From: Mesorhizobium sp. WSM4313
Lineage (GTDB): Bacteria; Pseudomonadota; Alphaproteobacteria; Rhizobiales; Rhizobiaceae
DNA length: 64,000 bases
Direction: 5' to 3'
Assembly: GCF_002294725.1 (NCBI RefSeq)
Contig: NZ_NSFT01000014.1
Span: forward strand, 81,229-145,228
The position numbers were made by a program, and so were the translations under genes. Within the stretch, counting starts at the first letter, position 1. The number at the start of each line of letters is the position of its first letter. Under the pieces are notes generated by a model that saw nothing but the letters and a program-made list of their open reading frames with translations, was not told the origin of the DNA and made no database searches. Below, piece after piece: positions 60,399 through 64,000 of the stretch.

Positions 60399-60724
60399 GC
60401 GATTGGCTATGCCGGGACGCCGGCGCTGGAGATCGGGGCCGACATCCCGGTCAGCGCCATCGCCAGGTCCCGCATCTGCGGAAAGGCCGGCGTCGAGTTC
60501 TCCACCAAGCAGTGGATCGAGAGGCATTTCGCCGCCGCCGAGAATCTGCCCGGCAATCCGGCATTGCACTTGACGGAAGCCATCGATTCGCCCCTGTATC
60601 GGGTCGGCGCCGGGCTGGAGCTCGATGGCGTCAACGGCGTCGGGTTGCTGTCAGGTACGACGACGCCTTTGGGCAAACGGTCAAGCAGAATGCGGTCAGC
60701 GCGTGTCTGAAGGTCAGCTTTTAG
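60399..60724 (+). pseudogene. Frameshifted C-terminal remnant of a beta-barrel/autotransporter protein
   Basis: No start codon is found. One frame reads IGYAGTPALEIGADIPVSAI, then VEFSTKQWIERHFAAAENLP and LYRVGAGLELDGVNGVGLLS. Near 60650 the coding signal moves to another frame, which reads RYDDAFGQTVKQNAVSACLK then VSF and stop. RYDxxFG...NAVSA...VSF with a final Phe is the last-strand pattern of autotransporter barrels. So this is the end of an outer-membrane protein gene with one frameshift, its 5' part lost. Confidence 0.45.
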
Positions 60725-60755
60725 CTGACGCGGGCGGCGGCTAAGAAGGGATCTC

Positions 60756-61352
60756 ATGAGGACGAAATACGCGTATTTCGCGGCGATGCTGGCAGCCGCC
60801 TGCATTGCCGGTGTGCCGGCAGCGGGACTTGCCGCGCAGAACAAGGCCGACAAGGTGGCTCCAGCGGCCCAGCCCGCCGACGCGGCGGCCAAGCCCCAGC
60901 TGCCAGGCGGCGCCTCGGCGCTGTCGGAGACGCATGGCGACTGGACGGTAAACTGCCAGGTCACCGGCACCAACAAGGTCTGCAGCCTGTCGCATCAGCA
61001 GTTCAACAAGCAGAGCGGCCAGCGGCTGCTGGCGATCGAATTGACGACCAAGACCGGTCAGGACGCCGCCGGCACGCTGGCGCTGCCCTTCGGGCTCGCC
61101 TTGGCCAACGGGATCTCGTTCGAAATCGACGACAAGAAGCTGGACGGCACGTTGCAGTTCAACACCTGCCAGGCGGTAGGTTGCCTGGTACCGGTGACGT
61201 TCGACGCCAATATCACGCCGTTGCTGCAGAACGGCACCACGCTGAAGGTCAACGCCACGGCGGCCGACACTGCGCAGCCGATTTCCTTCACCATCTCGCT
61301 CAACGGCTTCGGCAGCGCGCTGGCGCGGACGGCGGACCTGTCGGCGGACTAG
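60756..61352 (+). CDS. Invasion-associated locus B (IalB) family protein
   Basis: A 198-residue periplasmic protein with a signal peptide ending near GLAAQ-N and an Ala/Pro-rich spacer (30-52). The IalB domain starts HGDWTVNCQV and has KVCSLSHQQFNKQSGQRLLA, TLALPFGLALANGISFEID and FNTCQAVGCLVPVTFD, with four Cys likely in two bridges. The family was named in Bartonella; in free-living rhizobia its role is unclear, perhaps envelope stability. AAGAAGGGATCTC precedes the ATG. Confidence 0.92.
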   Translation: MRTKYAYFAAMLAAACIAGVPAAGLAAQNKADKVAPAAQPADAAAKPQLPGGASALSETHGDWTVNCQVTGTNKVCSLSHQQFNKQSGQRLLAIELTTKTGQDAAGTLALPFGLALANGISFEIDDKKLDGTLQFNTCQAVGCLVPVTFDANITPLLQNGTTLKVNATAADTAQPISFTISLNGFGSALARTADLSAD

Positions 61353-61381
61353 GTTGTCGAAGACCGGCCGGCTGAACGCTT

Positions 61382-61564
61382 CGTCATCCACGGGCGGAGC
61401 AAGGAGCGAAGCGACGCGCGCAGACCCGAGGATCCATTCCGTGACGTAGGAGCGCTGCTCACGGTGCAGAATTCTGCGCCGCTGCGCTCTACAATCCAGG
61501 TAACGGAATGGATCCCAGGGTCTCCGCGACGCCGCTTCGCGGCTGCTCCGCCCAGGGATGACGA
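61382..61564. repeat. Long inverted repeat, family A (copy 2)
   Basis: Left arm CGTCATCCACGGGCGGAGCA, then AGGAGCGAAGCGACGCGCGC; right arm ends GGCTGCTCCGCCCAGGGATG then ACGA. Conserved GGAATGGATCC near the inner edge of the right arm. It lies between the IalB gene and the KdpE remnant. Confidence 0.85.
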
Positions 61565-61603
61565 AGTTGGAAGGTTTCGGCCAACCAGCACGGCTTGCCT
61601 CAG

Positions 61604-61891
61604 CTACTCAACCTCGCGCAAACGGTATCCCACTCCCGTCTCGGTGATGATGTAGCGCGACTGGTCCGGCGTCTTCTCGATCTTCTGCCGCAGCTGACGC
61701 ACATAGACCCTGAGATACTGGACGTCGGTCGAGTCGTTCCAGATCTGCTTCATCAGGAACTGATGGGTCAGCACCTTGCCGGCATATTGCACGAGCATGC
61801 GCAGGATGTCGTATTCCTTGGGCGACAGTTTCACTTCCTTGTCCTCTACCTTGACGATGCGCTTCACAAGGTCGACGGAAAGGGATAAAGA
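61604..61891 (-). pseudogene. kdpE: KdpE response regulator remnant (DNA-binding domain only)
   Basis: About 95 codons read as the C-terminal OmpR-type winged helix of KdpE: DLVKRIVKVEDKEVKLSPKE, YDILRMLVQYAGKVLTHQFL, DVQYLRVYVRQLRQKIEKTP and RYIITETGVGYRLREVE. The receiver domain (about 120 residues) and the kdpFABCD genes are missing. The surviving part stops about 30 bp from the start of the divergent FMO gene, indicating a deletion or replacement junction. Confidence 0.75.
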
Positions 61892-61918
61892 ATTCGAACA
61901 AAAAGGGAACGACGAAAA

Positions 61919-63709
61919 ATGCTCGACATCGCACCATCGCAACAGGCGGCAACCTGGCTCGGCTCATTCGGCCGGGCGCTCGAGGCCGGCGATATCGAGG
62001 CGGCGACGAACCTCTTCGCGCCGGATTGCTACTGGCGCGATCTCTTGACCTTCACCTGGAATATCAAGACCATGGAGGGGCAGGCGGCGATCCGCGACAT
62101 GCTCAAGGCCACGCTCCACTTGGCGCAGCCCTCGCACTGGCGGCTGTCCGGAGAGCCCAGCGTCGACGACGGCACCGTCGAGGCCTGGTTCACATTCGAG
62201 ACGGCGGTGGCGCGCGGCGAGGGGATCCTGCGGCTCAAGGACGGCCGCTGCCGCACGCTGTTCACGGCGATGAGCGAGCTCAAGGGGTTCGAGGAACGGA
62301 AGGGGCCGGCGCGGCCACTCGGCATCCGCCACAAGGCCGACCCGAACCGCGAGACCTGGGCGGAAGCACGGGCACGCGAGGCGCGCGATCTCGGCGTGCA
62401 TGAGCAGCCCTATTGCCTGGTGATCGGCGGCGGGCAGGGCGGCATCATGCTCGGCGCCCGGCTGCGCCAGCTCGGCGTGCCGACGCTCATCATCGAGAAA
62501 AATGCACGCGCCGGCGATTCCTGGCGCAATCGCTACCGCTCGCTCGTGCTGCACGATCCCGTCTGGTACGATCATCTGCCCTACATTCCGTTCCCGGAAA
62601 ACTGGCCGGTCTTCACGCCCAAGGACAAGATGGGCGACTGGCTGGAGATGTATACCCGCGTCATGGAGCTGAACTACTGGGTCGCCACCAAATGCATCAG
62701 CGCCGCCTATGACGAGGCCGAAAAAGTCTGGACCGTGGTGGTCGACCGCGTCGGCCAGCGCATCACGCTGAAGCCGAAGCATATCGTCTTCGCTACCGGC
62801 GCCTACGGCCCGCCGCGGCAGATCGAGCTGCCGGGCGCCGACAGCTTCAAGGGCGAGCTTCTGCATTCCAGCCAATATTCCACCGGCGAGAAGTTTCGCG
62901 GCAAGCGCGTGGCGGTGATAGGTGCTGCAAGCTCAGGCCACGATGTCAGCGTCGATCTGTGGGAAGCGGGCGCCAAGGTCACCATGGTGCAGCGCTCGCC
63001 GACGACGGTGGTGAAGTCCGACACGCTGATGGATATCGGCTTCGAGATCTTCTCGGAAAAGGCGCTGGCGCGCGGCATCACCACCGACAAGGCCGACATG
63101 ATCGTCGCCTCAACGCCCTTCGCGCTGGTGCCGAAGGGCCAGCGGGCGCTTTATGATGTGATCCGGGCGCGCGACGCGGATTTCTACCAGCGCCTCAGCA
63201 ACAGCGGCTTCGCCATCGACTTCGGCGAGGACGAGACAGGACTGTTGATGAAAGCCTATCGGACAGGCTCGGGCTATTACATCGATGTCGGCGCTTGCGA
63301 GTTGATCCTGAACGGCGAGATCCAGGTGAAGAGCGGTGTCAGCATCAAGTCGCTGACGCCGGACGGCATCCTGTTTGAAGACGGCAGCGAGCTCGCCGTC
63401 GACGCGATCGTCTGCTGCACCGGCTACCAGTCGATGAACGAGACGGTAGCGGGGATAGTCTCGCGAGAGGTCGCCGACAAGGTAGGTCCGTGCTGGGGCC
63501 TCGGCTCCGGCGTGAAGGGCGATCCGGGTCCATGGCAGGGCGAATTGCGCAATATGTGGAAGCCGACGGCGCAGGAAGCGCTATGGTTCCACGGCGGCAA
63601 TCTGGCGCTGTCGAGATTCTACTCGAAATATGTGGCGCTGCAGCTCAAGGCGCGGATGGAAGGGATTGCGACGCCGGTGTATGGGGAGCCGAGTAATTCG
63701 CGATCCTAG
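61919..63709 (+). CDS. Flavin-containing monooxygenase with N-terminal NTF2-like domain
   Basis: A 596-residue protein. Residues 1-135 look like a SnoaL/NTF2-type domain (FGRALEAGDIEAATNLFAPD, CYWRDLLTFTWN). The FAD motif VIGGGQGGIMLGARLRQLG is at about 168, the FMO signature FKGELLHSSQYS near 315, the NADPH motif VAVIGAASSGHDVSVDLWEA at about 332, and VDAIVCCTGY near the end. This is the YUCCA-like FMO layout with an added N-terminal domain. It sits between two rearrangement markers (kdpE remnant, IS110-interrupted repeat). Substrate unknown. Confidence 0.88.
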   Translation: MLDIAPSQQAATWLGSFGRALEAGDIEAATNLFAPDCYWRDLLTFTWNIKTMEGQAAIRDMLKATLHLAQPSHWRLSGEPSVDDGTVEAWFTFETAVARGEGILRLKDGRCRTLFTAMSELKGFEERKGPARPLGIRHKADPNRETWAEARAREARDLGVHEQPYCLVIGGGQGGIMLGARLRQLGVPTLIIEKNARAGDSWRNRYRSLVLHDPVWYDHLPYIPFPENWPVFTPKDKMGDWLEMYTRVMELNYWVATKCISAAYDEAEKVWTVVVDRVGQRITLKPKHIVFATGAYGPPRQIELPGADSFKGELLHSSQYSTGEKFRGKRVAVIGAASSGHDVSVDLWEAGAKVTMVQRSPTTVVKSDTLMDIGFEIFSEKALARGITTDKADMIVASTPFALVPKGQRALYDVIRARDADFYQRLSNSGFAIDFGEDETGLLMKAYRTGSGYYIDVGACELILNGEIQVKSGVSIKSLTPDGILFEDGSELAVDAIVCCTGYQSMNETVAGIVSREVADKVGPCWGLGSGVKGDPGPWQGELRNMWKPTAQEALWFHGGNLALSRFYSKYVALQLKARMEGIATPVYGEPSNSRS

Positions 63710-63712
63710 CTT

Positions 63713-63877
63713 CGTCATTCTAGGGCGGAGCAAGGAGCGAAGCGACGCGGCGCAGACCCTAGAATCCATGCCGTGACATTCGTGACGTGCGCAAGCGGAC
63801 CAGGACGGGATTCTTCGCCGGGCGTCTCAAGCCCCATTCTGCACCGCTGCATTCTTCGGGTGACAGTCACGGCATGG
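63713..63877. repeat. Family A inverted repeat (copy 3), truncated by an insertion
   Basis: The left arm CGTCATTCTAGGGCGGAGCA is complete. The right arm starts (GTCACGGCATGG, ending at 63877) but instead of continuing ATCC...CTCCGCCC, as in the copies at 1391 and 61382, it switches to unrelated sequence carrying the transposase end. Confidence 0.8.
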
Positions 63878-64000
63878 CAACTGTGTTCATGCGAATGCGG
63901 TTTTGTCGCGAATGATAGCGTTGAGGACGACCAGGAGCTTCCTTGCGACGGCGATGATAGCGAGCTTCTTGGAGCCCGACCGGGCAGCAAGTGCGGTGTA
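63878..64000 (-). mobile_element. IS110-family element, one end
   Basis: The boundary after 63877 is inferred by comparison with the two intact family A repeats: identity stops exactly after GGCATGG. The element continues past the window. Its very short transposase-3' end suggests the IS110 rather than IS1111 group, where the bridge RNA would lie at the other (5') end. Confidence 0.7.
63887..64000 (-). CDS. IS110-family transposase, C-terminal end (5' outside window)
   Basis: The last 37 codons are present: YTALAARSGSKKLAIIAVAR then KLLVVLNAIIRDKTAFA and stop (complement TCA at 63887-63889). The ending K-x-x-R-KLLV-x-LNAI-x-RD is characteristic of IS110-family DEDD transposases. Only about 9 bases separate the stop from the insertion boundary, so the noncoding end on this side is very short. 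Confidence 0.85.
   Translation of the reverse strand, partial: YTALAARSGSKKLAIIAVARKLLVVLNAIIRDKTAFA

Noticed and set aside
60407..60976. 189-codon minus strand frame
   Set aside because: Antisense to the barrel remnant and the IalB signal region; no features of a real protein.

Overview
The window looks like chromosomal DNA of a rhizobium in the Hyphomicrobiales, most likely Mesorhizobium or a close relative. The evidence is high G+C, alphaproteobacterial promoters of the CTTGAC-N17 type, ornithine-lipid olsB, an rpoN block led by lptC-lptA-lptB, DUF1150 beside Hsp20, an IalB-family protein, and families of long intergenic palindromes. Genus is inferred from gene content and repeat style; no search was run.

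Layout. 1-7400: partial Gpr-type aldo/keto reductase, Fur/Zur regulator, polA, a probable small RNA ending in a strong terminator, M20 peptidase and RNase D. 7400-17250: two small proteins, an acyltransferase with an SGNH domain, a class A PBP, two oxidoreductases with an AraC regulator, a CPA2 antiporter and a host-attachment protein. 17660-22500: assimilatory sulfate reduction (cysG, DUF2849, cysI, cysH, DUF934). 22500-34100: DJ-1 protein behind two GntR-type palindromes, grpE, a TRIC channel between repeats, olsB, hybrid kinase, acuI, lspA and two RNA methyltransferases. 34100-42700: ornithine cyclodeaminase, LapA, ihfB, sppA, then lptC-lptA-lptB-rpoN-hpf-ptsN. 42700-48000: Hsp20 with a heat-shock promoter and a probable RNA thermometer, nucleoside hydrolase, amidase, ribokinase.

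48100-64000 is more accessory. It has a compact four-gene operon for exported pilin-like proteins with a chaperone but no usher, an Ada-like repair protein, nth, a GGDEF-EAL protein, and a six-gene ArsR-SRPBCC-VOC-DUF1801 run with tandem operators. It also holds three gene remnants (a methyltransferase, a beta-barrel protein and KdpE), an NTF2-FMO fusion, and the end of an IS110-type element inserted in a repeat.

The observations most worth following up are the usherless pilin-like operon, the IS110 insertion inside a palindromic repeat, the sigma-32 promoter plus ROSE-like leader of hsp20, the orphan GntR-type operator pair, the polA-linked small RNA, and the ArsR operon. No rRNA, tRNA or CRISPR array was seen.
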